Shown here piece after piece: positions 1-5,261 of a stretch of DNA of 7,165 nucleotides (within the stretch, counting starts at the first letter, position 1; each line of letters begins with the position of its first letter). Below the pieces are notes generated by a model, which was given only the letters and a program-made list of their open reading frames with translations, had not been told where the DNA came from and ran no database searches. The DNA is taken from assembly GCA_964392465.1 (NCBI GenBank), contig CAYMPC010000050.1:1-7165 (forward strand). The letters run 5' to 3'. The stretch comes from JAAXVZ01 sp964392465. GTDB taxonomy: Archaea; Nanobdellota; Nanobdellia; Woesearchaeales; GW2011-AR15. A program made the translations under genes and the position numbers.

Positions 1-1
1 G

Positions 2-826
2 AATGTTTTTATGCTTTTAAAAAGAAGTCTACCTTATTCGTATGTAAATGGTTTTAACAACCTTGATTTTCTTAATAATCTTTTTTTAAGAATAAAGCAG
101 ATTGGGTTTATGCTTTCTGGTTCTTATGAACTTAATTTTATTAATTATGTTCCTTTATTAATTATTTCGATAAGTGTGCTTTATTTGTTAGTTTCTTATT
201 TACAAAATAAAAAAAATAGAAAGAGTATTGTATTAATAGCTATACTTCTATTTATGTATGTTCAATCAATATTCACTCCAACTAGACTTAGAATAGAACA
301 TATAAGCCTTTTTTTCCCTTTTTTTATTATATTAACTGCAAGGTTCATAAACATCTTAGAAGAAAAAAGACTAATCTTATTAAAAATAGGTCTAGTATTA
401 ATGTTAGTAATATCTAATTTTATGATACTATCAAAATATTATATAAGTTATACAAAAAATGAAGAAGTAATTATATATAAGGGGTGGTGGTATCCTTCAA
501 AAAGTATAAGTGAGATGTCTGATTACCTTCAAAGTAAGAATATAACTTCGCCAATTGATTGTACTGGTCTATATGGTGAAGCACTTAGCGTATACAGTAA
601 CTTTCAGTTGTCCCCTATACCTGTATGGAATATTAGCAATGAATTAATTAATAAGAGACATTTAATAAGTAAAAACTATTTTCTTGTAGACTCTCCTAAA
701 GAATACCTTGGTGGTTCATTATACGACTTTATTAATATTCTTGAAAAAAAGAATTTCACATATAAAATTGAAAAAGAAGTATATATTAGTAATACTGCTC
801 AATTGTATTTGATACAAATAGAATAA
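2..826 (+). CDS. Multi-pass membrane protein, C-terminal part, GT-C glycosyltransferase-like (5' end cut by window)
   Basis: The reading frame is open to the window edge, so this is probably the 3' part of a longer gene; the ATG at 11 is most likely internal. Counting from that Met, hydrophobic segments lie at about residues 45-64, 72-89, 97-115 and 121-141. A mostly soluble C-terminal domain of about 125 residues follows, with a GWWYPSKS stretch near 158-165. Several membrane helices followed by a soluble extracytoplasmic domain is the usual layout of archaeal GT-C (PMT/oligosaccharyltransferase-like) glycosyltransferases that use lipid-linked sugars, and the charged TRLRIEH stretch before a helix fits that group. 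The catalytic acidic loop would lie upstream of the window, so the assignment rests on architecture only. A polysaccharide polymerase or flippase-type protein is an alternative. No SD or promoter is visible because the 5' end is missing. Confidence 0.6.
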   Translation, partial: NVFMLLKRSLPYSYVNGFNNLDFLNNLFLRIKQIGFMLSGSYELNFINYVPLLIISISVLYLLVSYLQNKKNRKSIVLIAILLFMYVQSIFTPTRLRIEHISLFFPFFIILTARFINILEEKRLILLKIGLVLMLVISNFMILSKYYISYTKNEEVIIYKGWWYPSKSISEMSDYLQSKNITSPIDCTGLYGEALSVYSNFQLSPIPVWNISNELINKRHLISKNYFLVDSPKEYLGGSLYDFINILEKKNFTYKIEKEVYISNTAQLYLIQIE

Positions 827-988
827 AACATTTTAAAATAAAAAGAAATTAGAGATTATTTTCTTTACTATTCCTTAGCAATAAGAAATATTTAAAAAGA
901 AAAGCCTATAAACTGATATTAACATAACCTTTTAAAATAACTTGTTTTTTCCAATTAGGATTGATTAAGGGTTGATTGGTGTAAATAA
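827..988. other. Intergenic region, AT-rich
   Basis: There is no convincing ORF here. A weak 7-bp A/T-rich inverted repeat (842-848 with 860-866) lies just after the membrane protein gene and may assist 3' end formation, although it is made almost only of A and T. TATA-like elements occur near 889-897 and 928-940; the second is better placed to serve the downstream zinc-ribbon gene. Confidence 0.4.
928..940 (+). promoter_or_regulatory. Probable TATA box for the zinc-ribbon gene
   Basis: The CCTTTTAAAATAA stretch would place the transcription start near 960, giving a leader of about 30 nt before the ATG at 989. A GGTG at 977-980, 8 nt before the start, could act as a weak SD. This unit therefore looks led rather than leaderless, unlike most first genes in the window. 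A second TATA-like stretch near 889-897 is an alternative. Confidence 0.4.
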
Positions 989-1270
989 ATGGCAAAATTA
1001 TACAAAGTAAGAAAAAAATGCATGATATGCGGAAACGTGTTTTATCCAAGATACGCAGGATCATTATATTGCGAAGATTGCAAGAACAGAAAGAAAGAAG
1101 AGACAGAAAAGAAAATAATAAAGAAAGTCGCTGTGAAAAAAGCTAAGGCTAAAAAAGTCAAATCAATTAAAAAAACAGTCAAAGTAAGCAAGACAAAGAA
1201 ACAGAAACAACCAAAGAAGATAGTTAAGAAGATGACTAAAAAAGCCAAAAAAATTTCTAAGAAAAGATAA
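989..1270 (+). CDS. Small zinc-ribbon protein with lysine-rich C-terminal tail
   Basis: This 93-residue protein has two parts. Residues 11-31 hold a C-x2-C (11, 14) and a C-x2-C (28, 31) pair separated by 13 residues, a typical zinc-ribbon spacing. From residue 41 to the end the chain is 27 lysines out of 53 residues, mixed with Ala, Val, Ile and Thr, and has no Asp or Glu. Such tails resemble the C-terminal domains of histone H1 and of bacterial H1-like proteins and bind nucleic acid by charge. I infer a DNA- or RNA-binding role, either in chromatin packing or at the ribosome; I do not recognise the family. The ATG at 989 is chosen because it begins right before the zinc ribbon. The gene stands alone, with an oligo-T terminator behind it. 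The minus-strand ORF across it is an artefact of the A-rich coding strand. Confidence 0.8.
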   Translation: MAKLYKVRKKCMICGNVFYPRYAGSLYCEDCKNRKKEETEKKIIKKVAVKKAKAKKVKSIKKTVKVSKTKKQKQPKKIVKKMTKKAKKISKKR

Positions 1271-1271
1271 A

Positions 1272-1314
1272 TTTCTTCTTTTTTGTTTTATTTCTGGTGT
1301 TTTGTTCTATTTTT
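1272..1314 (+). terminator. Oligo-T terminator after the zinc-ribbon gene
   Basis: Closely spaced T runs (T6 at 1279-1284, T4 at 1286-1289, T5 at 1310-1314) begin immediately after the stop codon and have no strong hairpin, as is usual for archaeal termination. The stretch also contains two copies of TTGTTCTA about 10 nt apart, probably by chance in T-rich sequence. Confidence 0.55.
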
Positions 1315-1336
1315 GTTCTATAATTTTCACTACTCC

Positions 1337-1350
1337 GTTTTATTTATAAA
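1337..1350 (+). promoter_or_regulatory. TATA box for the thioredoxin-glutaredoxin operon
   Basis: GTTTTATTTATAAA is centred about 30 nt before a GTG at 1376 and 39 nt before the ATG at 1385. The transcript would start near 1372, leaving at most a very short leader. Confidence 0.5.
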
Positions 1351-1384
1351 AAGATAGTGCTTTCTCTTATCACTAGTGAGTATT

Positions 1385-1741
1385 ATGTCAGAAATACCTG
1401 AAGCAAAAATAGAAATTTTTACTAGTCCAACATGCCCTTTTTGTCCTGGTGCTGTCAAAGCTGCAAAAGAGCTGTCAAAAGAGAGAGAAGACTTTAAGAT
1501 AGAGGAAACTAGCACAGGAACAGAAAAAGGGAGAAAAAGAGCTAATAGTCTAGATGTCAGAAGTGTTCCTACTTTATTTATAACAGGACCAGGAACAGAA
1601 GAAAGAATCGGCTATATTGGCGTACCTTCAAAACAAGCATTGAATAAAATGCTGAATATTGCTCTTGGAAAAGAAAAATGGGAAAGTAAAGAAGGAAAAG
1701 AAGGTTTATTTTCAAAGATAATTAAAAAAATAGGAGGATGA
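1385..1741 (+). CDS. Thioredoxin/glutaredoxin-like protein, CPFC active site
   Basis: A 118-residue thioredoxin-fold protein, probably a cytoplasmic disulfide reductant. The active-site motif Cys17-Pro-Phe-Cys20 follows the first beta strand (KIEIFTSPT). The cis-proline is Pro62 in the RSVPTLFI strand, and a glycine-rich turn follows at 68-70. The fold ends near residue 95, and about 23 extra residues follow, finishing in GLFSKIIKKIGG, which looks like an amphipathic helix. The ATG at 1385 is preferred because the predicted protein then begins just before the first strand; a GTG at 1376 in the same frame would add three residues. The stop overlaps an ATG of the next frame, but the downstream gene probably starts 9 nt later. 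It is co-transcribed with the glutaredoxin. Its electron donor (a thioredoxin reductase or similar) is not in the window. Confidence 0.85.
   Translation: MSEIPEAKIEIFTSPTCPFCPGAVKAAKELSKEREDFKIEETSTGTEKGRKRANSLDVRSVPTLFITGPGTEERIGYIGVPSKQALNKMLNIALGKEKWESKEGKEGLFSKIIKKIGG
1732..1737 (+). promoter_or_regulatory. Shine-Dalgarno site deciding the glutaredoxin start
   Basis: AGGAGG lies in the last codons of the upstream gene. It directly abuts the ATG at 1738, which is too close for initiation, and is 9 nt from the ATG at 1747, which is a good spacing. The start at 1747 is therefore favoured. Confidence 0.75.
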
Positions 1742-1746
1742 TAAAA

Positions 1747-1983
1747 ATGTCAAAAGTAAAAGTCTATACAACAAAAACATGCCCTTACTGCTATATGCTT
1801 AAGGACTATTTGAAAGCCAACAAAGTTGATTTTGAGGATGTAGATGTTTCTTCAGACTATGAAGCAGCAATGGAAATGGTCTCTAAATCAGGCCAGAGAG
1901 GTGTGCCTGTTGCTGATATAGACGGAAACATTGTAGTTGGTTTTGACCAGCCTACAATCGCAAAATTGCTTAAATTGAAATAA
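1747..1983 (+). CDS. Glutaredoxin-family protein, CPYC active site
   Basis: A 78-residue protein of typical glutaredoxin/NrdH size, reducing disulfides through a dithiol site. It has the active site Cys12-Pro-Tyr-Cys15 after the first strand (KVKVYTTKT), the cis-proline Pro54 in GQRGVPVADI, and a Gly65-Phe-Asp-Gln68 turn before the last helix. These are the hallmark positions of NrdH-like glutaredoxins. The in-frame ATG at 1738 would add three residues but leaves no room for the SD. The gene is the second of a two-gene operon and shares its promoter with the CPFC protein. Its substrate is not shown by the sequence; ribonucleotide reductase or a peroxiredoxin are common partners in the family, but neither gene is in the window. 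Confidence 0.9.
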   Translation: MSKVKVYTTKTCPYCYMLKDYLKANKVDFEDVDVSSDYEAAMEMVSKSGQRGVPVADIDGNIVVGFDQPTIAKLLKLK

Positions 1984-1985
1984 TT

Positions 1986-2000
1986 GGTTTTTATTTTTTT
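1986..2000 (+). terminator. Oligo-T terminator of the redox operon
   Basis: T runs start 2 nt after the glutaredoxin stop and end with T7 at 1994-2000. No hairpin is needed in the archaeal mode of termination. The next promoter begins only a few bases later. Confidence 0.6.
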
Positions 2001-2004
2001 CAAT

Positions 2005-2018
2005 AAAAATATATATTA
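2005..2018 (+). promoter_or_regulatory. TATA box for the winged-helix regulator gene
   Basis: AAAAATATATATTA is centred about 26 nt before the ATG at 2038, the spacing expected for a leaderless transcript. No SD is present upstream of that ATG. Confidence 0.6.
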
Positions 2019-2037
2019 CCCTTTCTAACTAAAAAGT

Positions 2038-2382
2038 ATGATAAGTTTTGCATGCCAGGATATTGAGTTCAAGGATTTGTTGAGATGCAGTTTCCAGTTG
2101 AACAAAACTGAATATAATGTCATGATGTTCCTTCTTAAGACAGATAAGCAGTTTACAGCAACAAAATTAGCAGAGGTTATGCAATTAGATAGGACAACTG
2201 TACAAAAAGCTATTAAAAAATTAGCAGAGAAAGAATTGGTAATAAGGAAACAGGAGAATCTTGATAAAGGAGGGTATTTGTTTCATTATAAAATATTCAA
2301 TAAGGAAGAGATAAAGCAGAGAATGAAGAATATTGTAGAAAGATGGCATGATGCTGTAGTTGAAGAGATAAAAAAATGGTAA
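2038..2382 (+). CDS. Winged-helix transcriptional regulator (MarR/TrmB-like)
   Basis: A 114-residue DNA-binding protein. Residues 21-75 form a winged helix-turn-helix: LNKTEYNVMMFLLK is helix 1, ATKLAEVMQL helix 2, and DRTTVQKAIKKLAEKELV the recognition helix, followed by a wing with the GGY turn at 78-80. A helical stretch (89-114) rich in Lys, Glu and Trp ends the protein and probably mediates dimerization. Two cysteines, Cys6 and Cys17, lie ahead of the DNA-binding domain and are the only cysteines in the chain. The short length and DRTTVQKAIKKL helix match archaeal MarR/TrmB-like regulators, but I cannot name its ligand. It sits directly downstream of the redox operon with its own leaderless promoter and converges with the CARF-like gene. 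Confidence 0.85.
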   Translation: MISFACQDIEFKDLLRCSFQLNKTEYNVMMFLLKTDKQFTATKLAEVMQLDRTTVQKAIKKLAEKELVIRKQENLDKGGYLFHYKIFNKEEIKQRMKNIVERWHDAVVEEIKKW

Positions 2383-2407
2383 AAAAGTAAAAGAAAGTAA
2401 AAAAATC
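2383..2407 (-). terminator. Oligo-T terminator of the CARF-like gene
   Basis: On the minus strand, the bases just after the stop of the CARF-like gene contain a T7 run and further T4-T6 runs. On the plus strand the same stretch is A-rich, so it terminates only minus-strand transcription. The gap between the two convergent genes is just 26 nt. Confidence 0.5.
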
Positions 2408-2408
2408 C

Positions 2409-3060
2409 TTATTTAATATATCCCCTTACAATCATTCTTCCCATGGATGTTAATTCAACAGATACTCTTCCTTTTTCTTCTTTTGTCTCAACAAGACCCA
2501 TTGTTTTTAATCCTTCAGATTTCAAATTGCCATTTATATGATAAGAGATTAAAGGCAGGCTCATATTTGTTTTCTTGCTTAATTCATCAAGAGAGGAACA
2601 ACAGTTTTTNNNNNNNNNNATGCAATATTTTCAAGATCTGCATTTTTTTATCTGGGATAAGTCTGTAATAGCTGAATTTCATAACAGGAAGCATCATTGC
2701 TTCTTCTCCTGAAGTCGCAAATGCTTTAAATCCATTTACAAAAGCAGCGCTTGTTGCTGCACACCTTGTTACTCTGTCTCCTGTTGCCACATTAACTAGG
2801 ATTTCTTTGTCTTTTTCTTCTGCCCTTATTTCAGAAATTGTTTTGAATGTGTTCTCCCAAATTTCTATTTCATTATTCCCTTCTATATAGATTATATGTA
2901 CAGGCACTTTGAATTTATCTAGATCTTGTCTTACTTTCTCTGCTTCTTCTCTCCTACTTTCTGAAGAAACCAAAATTATTTTTTCTGTGGGAAACTCCCT
3001 CAATCCTACAAAAAGAGATTCCATATGATCTCCCATTGGCGCAATTACAATGTGTTTCAT
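2409..3060 (-). CDS. CARF-like Rossmann domain plus winged-helix regulator, interrupted by an N run
   Basis: The N-terminal part (residues 1-137) is a Rossmann-like fold: KHIVIAPMG is strand 1 with a nucleotide-type loop, EKIILVSS strand 2, VPVHIIYIE strand 3, and EILVNVATGDRVTRCAAT the strand and loop that in CARF domains carry the ligand-binding N-x-T-G motif (here Asn90 to Asp95). The end of residues 1-147 begins a helix, KMQILKILH. On the far side of the ten N the minus strand continues as KNCCSSLDELSKKTNMS and onward through LISYHINGNL to a TAA at 2411-2409. This completes a winged helix-turn-helix. Joined without the N, the protein has 213 residues. The architecture matches the HFX_2341/DUF6293 type of archaeal regulators and resembles Csa3. 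A leaderless TATA box lies 27 nt upstream. Ligand and targets are unknown; no cas genes are nearby. Confidence 0.8.
2610..2619. other. Assembly gap (10 N) inside the CARF-like gene
   Basis: Codon phase on both sides requires any inserted length to be a multiple of three, so ten is not the real length. Joining the flanks directly keeps the helix spacing of the winged helix, suggesting that few or no bases are missing. Confidence 0.95.
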
Positions 3061-3082
3061 AATTTAATTAAAATATAGATTT

Positions 3083-3092
3083 GTTTATAAAA
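3083..3092 (-). promoter_or_regulatory. TATA box of the CARF-like gene, symmetric and possibly bidirectional
   Basis: On the minus strand TTTTATAAAC is centred 27 nt before the ATG at 3060, which suits a leaderless mRNA. The core TTTATAAA (3084-3091) is its own reverse complement and lies about 29 nt before an ATG at 3117 on the plus strand, so it could direct transcription both ways. Confidence 0.55.
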
Positions 3093-3179
3093 TTATTTTT
3101 TTAATAATAAAACAATATGCGAGTGTCGCCATATACTTGTTTTAGCGAATGGCTGAGACTACTCTCTTAAGATAGTTTT
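3093..3179. other. Intergenic stretch with possible small structured RNA
   Basis: No complete gene is supported. From 3117 the composition becomes clearly less AT-rich than the surrounding spacer. On the plus strand several short stems can form: GCGA/TCGC at 3119-3129, GCCAT (3128-3132) with ATGGC (3149-3153), and a 7-bp hairpin with one bulged base (3158-3176) running into T residues at the edge of the N run. A 17-codon ORF (ATG 3117, TAA 3168) and an 8-codon ORF (ATG 3149) are too short to support. All plus-strand frames beginning with an ATG stop before the N run. Confidence 0.3.
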
Positions 3180-3189
3180 NNNNNNNNNN
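3180..3189. other. Assembly gap (10 N)
   Basis: This is the second run of exactly ten N, a placeholder length. Like the first, it directly follows an AGTTTT sequence on the plus strand. The reading frame downstream has no start before the gap, so the true relation of the two sides is unknown. Confidence 0.95.
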
Positions 3190-3416
3190 CTGAAAGTATA
3201 GAACAATCTGTTTCTCCTGAAACTCTGTTCCTTAATGCATTCTATAAAGAGTGGGGAATAGATCTTAAGCAACCTTATGAACAAAAAGAAAAAGAAATGT
3301 ATAAATTATTACATTGCTTAGTAAAAATTCCGGGTATGGATTATTCTCAGGAGCAACCTACCTTAGCTGAACTAGAGATACAGCTTCTAAGAGATAACAA
3401 CTTTAAAGGTATTTGA
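3190..3416 (+). CDS. 3' part of an unidentified protein, 5' end lost at the N run
   Basis: One plus-strand frame is open from the gap to a TGA at 3414-3416 and encodes 74 residues, starting ESIEQSVSPETLFLNAFYKE and ending LLRDNNFKGI. The composition looks like a soluble, mostly helical protein: it is rich in Glu, Leu and Lys, has a Trp and two Cys-free helical stretches, and has no membrane segment. The only internal Met that could be a start is at 3297, which would leave 39 residues. I do not recognise the family. It may be a genuine small gene whose start lies in missing sequence, or a remnant; no in-frame ATG is found on the other side of the gap. It ends 47 nt before top6B, and the top6B promoter lies in that spacer. 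Confidence 0.5.
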
Positions 3417-3430
3417 TTTCTATCTCCGAT

Positions 3431-3441
3431 ACTTTTATATA
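3431..3441 (+). promoter_or_regulatory. TATA box of the top6B-top6A operon
   Basis: ACTTTTATATA is centred about 27 nt before the ATG at 3464, giving a leaderless transcript. The T-rich stretch at 3446-3454 between it and the start may also end upstream transcription. Confidence 0.65.
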
Positions 3442-3463
3442 CCTCTTTTTTTTTGAATAAATC

Positions 3464-5260
3464 ATGCAAAAAACACTAACTTCTGATAATTCCGACGATA
3501 ATACACCTGCTGCAGCAACATCAAATGAAAAAAAAGATAATGAAGATAATAAAAAACCAATTGCTTTAGAATTGGCAAAAAAACAAAGAGAAATCTCAAT
3601 TGCTGAGTTTTTTGAGAAGAACAGGCATTTATTGGGTTTTGACAATAAGAAAAAAGCGCTCTTGACAACTATCAAAGAGGCAGTTGATAATTCTTTGGAT
3701 GCGTGTGAGGAAGCTAAAGTGATTCCTGAGATTGTTGTGATGATAACTGATATGGGAAATGAAAGATACAGAGTCTTAATAGAGGACAATGGACCAGGAA
3801 TAGTAAAAGAACAGATTCCTAATATCTTTGCAAAACTATTATATGGAAGCAAATTCCACAGGCTAAAACAATCTAGAGGACAGCAGGGAATTGGAATAAG
3901 TGCTTCTGTCATGTATGGACAATTAACAACAGGAAGGCCAGCAAAAATAATTTCAAAAATAGGGCCAAATTATCCTGCTTATGAAGTTGAATTAAAACTT
4001 GATACTTCAAAGAACAAGCCATCCATAGTATCACAGAAAGAAGTTGAATGGCACAGAGAACATGGGACAAGTGTAGAAATTGATCTTGAAGGTTCTTATC
4101 TTAAAGGATCACAATCTGTTGATGAATATCTAAGGCAGACAGCTATCATAAATCCTCATGTAACAATAACATATCAGCCACCGCAAGGCTCTCAAGAAAT
4201 GTTTGTCAGGGCAACTGAAGAGATGCCTAAAGAGCCTAAAGAAATCAAGCCTCATCCATACGGTGTTGAGCTAGGGATGCTGATGAAGATGCTTGAAAAT
4301 AGTGAGTATAGGACATTACAGGCTTTTTTGACAAATGAATTTTCTAGGGTGGGAAGCGGAACTGCAAAAGAGATATGCGAATCCTCATTTTTATTGCCTA
4401 ATACCCCTCCGAAAAAATTCAGCAGAGAGATGGCTGAAAAACTTCTTGAAGGTATCAAGAAAACAAGAATAATGAATCCTCCAACTGACACTATTTCTCC
4501 TATTGGAAATGAATTACTTGAAAAAGGATTGAAAAAAGAAGTAAATGCTGAATTTTATGCATCTACCTCAAGACCTCCTGCAGTATATAGAGGAAATCCT
4601 TTTATTATAGAAGCTGCAGTAGCTTACGGCGGTAATCTTGTAGAAGACAAATCTGTTGAGATTTTAAGATTTGCAAATAGAGTTCCTTTGTTATACCAGC
4701 AGGGAGCTTGCGCAATAACTAAATCAATAATGGGAACAAATTGGAAAAGCTATGGATTAAAGCAATCTAATGGCAGTATTCCAATGGGTCCTTGCCTTAT
4801 TCAAGTTCATATGGCTTCTGTCTGGGTGCCTTTTACAAGCGAGGCTAAGGAAGCAATTGCGCATTATCCTGAGATCATAAAAGAAATCAAGCTTGCTCTG
4901 CAGGAAGTAGGAAGAGAACTTGGAAAATATCTTAGCAAGAAGCATAGATTGCATCAAGAACTAACAAAAGTAGATTACATTTCAAAATATCTCCCTCATG
5001 TCAGCGGTGCTTTACAGGAAATATTGAAATTAGATGATAGAGAAAAAGCAAAATTAGAAGAGCATCTGAAGGTTGTTCTTGAAAAGACAAGATCTGTGAA
5101 AAAAGAAGAACTTGAAGAATTAAAAAAAGATTATGGGCCAAAAAGAACAAGAGAAGATGGGGATATAGAAGATTTTGATGAATCAGAAGAGTCAGAAGAA
5201 GATATGGAAAAGGATCAAGATTATTCAGATGAAGATAATGAAAAGGAAGAGGAGTTTTAA
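3464..5260 (+). CDS. top6B: DNA topoisomerase VI subunit B (ATPase)
   Basis: ATPase subunit of the type IIB topoisomerase that passes one duplex through another with subunit A. The 598-residue chain begins with about 31 polar residues unlikely to be folded, then QREISIAEFFEKNRHLLGFD leads into the GHKL ATPase domain. The N-box is EAVDN (Glu72 general base, Asn76 for Mg2+), the G1 box DNGPG (108-112), and the G2 box GQQGIG (139-144) within the family-specific SRGQQGIGIS. The H2TH region spans roughly 265-350. The transducer domain follows, with the WKSY motif at 427-430 in the conserved octapeptide and Lys428/Lys433 as candidates for the ATP-sensing lysine. From 564 to the end, 22 of 35 residues are acidic, a tail not needed by the core enzyme. 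The start has a leaderless TATA box. One nucleotide separates its stop from top6A. Confidence 0.97.
   Translation: MQKTLTSDNSDDNTPAAATSNEKKDNEDNKKPIALELAKKQREISIAEFFEKNRHLLGFDNKKKALLTTIKEAVDNSLDACEEAKVIPEIVVMITDMGNERYRVLIEDNGPGIVKEQIPNIFAKLLYGSKFHRLKQSRGQQGIGISASVMYGQLTTGRPAKIISKIGPNYPAYEVELKLDTSKNKPSIVSQKEVEWHREHGTSVEIDLEGSYLKGSQSVDEYLRQTAIINPHVTITYQPPQGSQEMFVRATEEMPKEPKEIKPHPYGVELGMLMKMLENSEYRTLQAFLTNEFSRVGSGTAKEICESSFLLPNTPPKKFSREMAEKLLEGIKKTRIMNPPTDTISPIGNELLEKGLKKEVNAEFYASTSRPPAVYRGNPFIIEAAVAYGGNLVEDKSVEILRFANRVPLLYQQGACAITKSIMGTNWKSYGLKQSNGSIPMGPCLIQVHMASVWVPFTSEAKEAIAHYPEIIKEIKLALQEVGRELGKYLSKKHRLHQELTKVDYISKYLPHVSGALQEILKLDDREKAKLEEHLKVVLEKTRSVKKEELEELKKDYGPKRTREDGDIEDFDESEESEEDMEKDQDYSDEDNEKEEEF
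5249..5254 (+). promoter_or_regulatory. Shine-Dalgarno site for top6A
   Basis: GAGGAG lies within the last codons of top6B, 7 nt before the ATG at 5262. It supports that ATG as the top6A start rather than an in-frame ATG at 5175, which would add 29 mostly basic residues read out of frame from the acidic tail of top6B. Confidence 0.8.
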
Positions 5261-5261
5261 A

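Noticed and set aside
1042..1248. Minus-strand ORF of 68 codons
   Set aside because: It lies fully inside the zinc-ribbon gene; its Phe/Leu-rich product is the complement of lysine codons.
1738..1746. ATGA overlap start for glutaredoxin at 1738
   Set aside because: The SD AGGAGG directly touches this ATG, leaving no spacer; 1747 has a normal 9-nt spacing.
2387..2407. Short repeat of AAAAAGTAAAAGAAAGTAAAA type as a candidate CRISPR or direct repeat
   Set aside because: It is a simple A-rich sequence in a 26-nt convergent spacer, with no regular spacers, and is explained as a minus-strand terminator.
2447..2668. Plus-strand ORF across the first N run
   Set aside because: It is antisense to the CARF-like gene and only stays open because the N are read as unknown residues.
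3118..3179. Possible start of a type II (Leu/Ser-like) tRNA
   Set aside because: The first bases look like an acceptor stem followed by T-x-GCC, but there is no G18-G19, no D-stem partner, and no T arm or matching 3' acceptor strand after the gap.
3403..3912. Minus-strand ORFs opposite the 5' part of top6B
   Set aside because: They lie antisense to well-conserved GHKL ATPase codons, with Ser/Phe/Leu-rich composition and no recognisable motif.
5175..5261. N-terminal extension of top6A from an upstream ATG
   Set aside because: The 29 residues are Lys/Ile/Met-rich out-of-frame translation of the acidic tail of top6B. The SD and family N terminus point to 5262.
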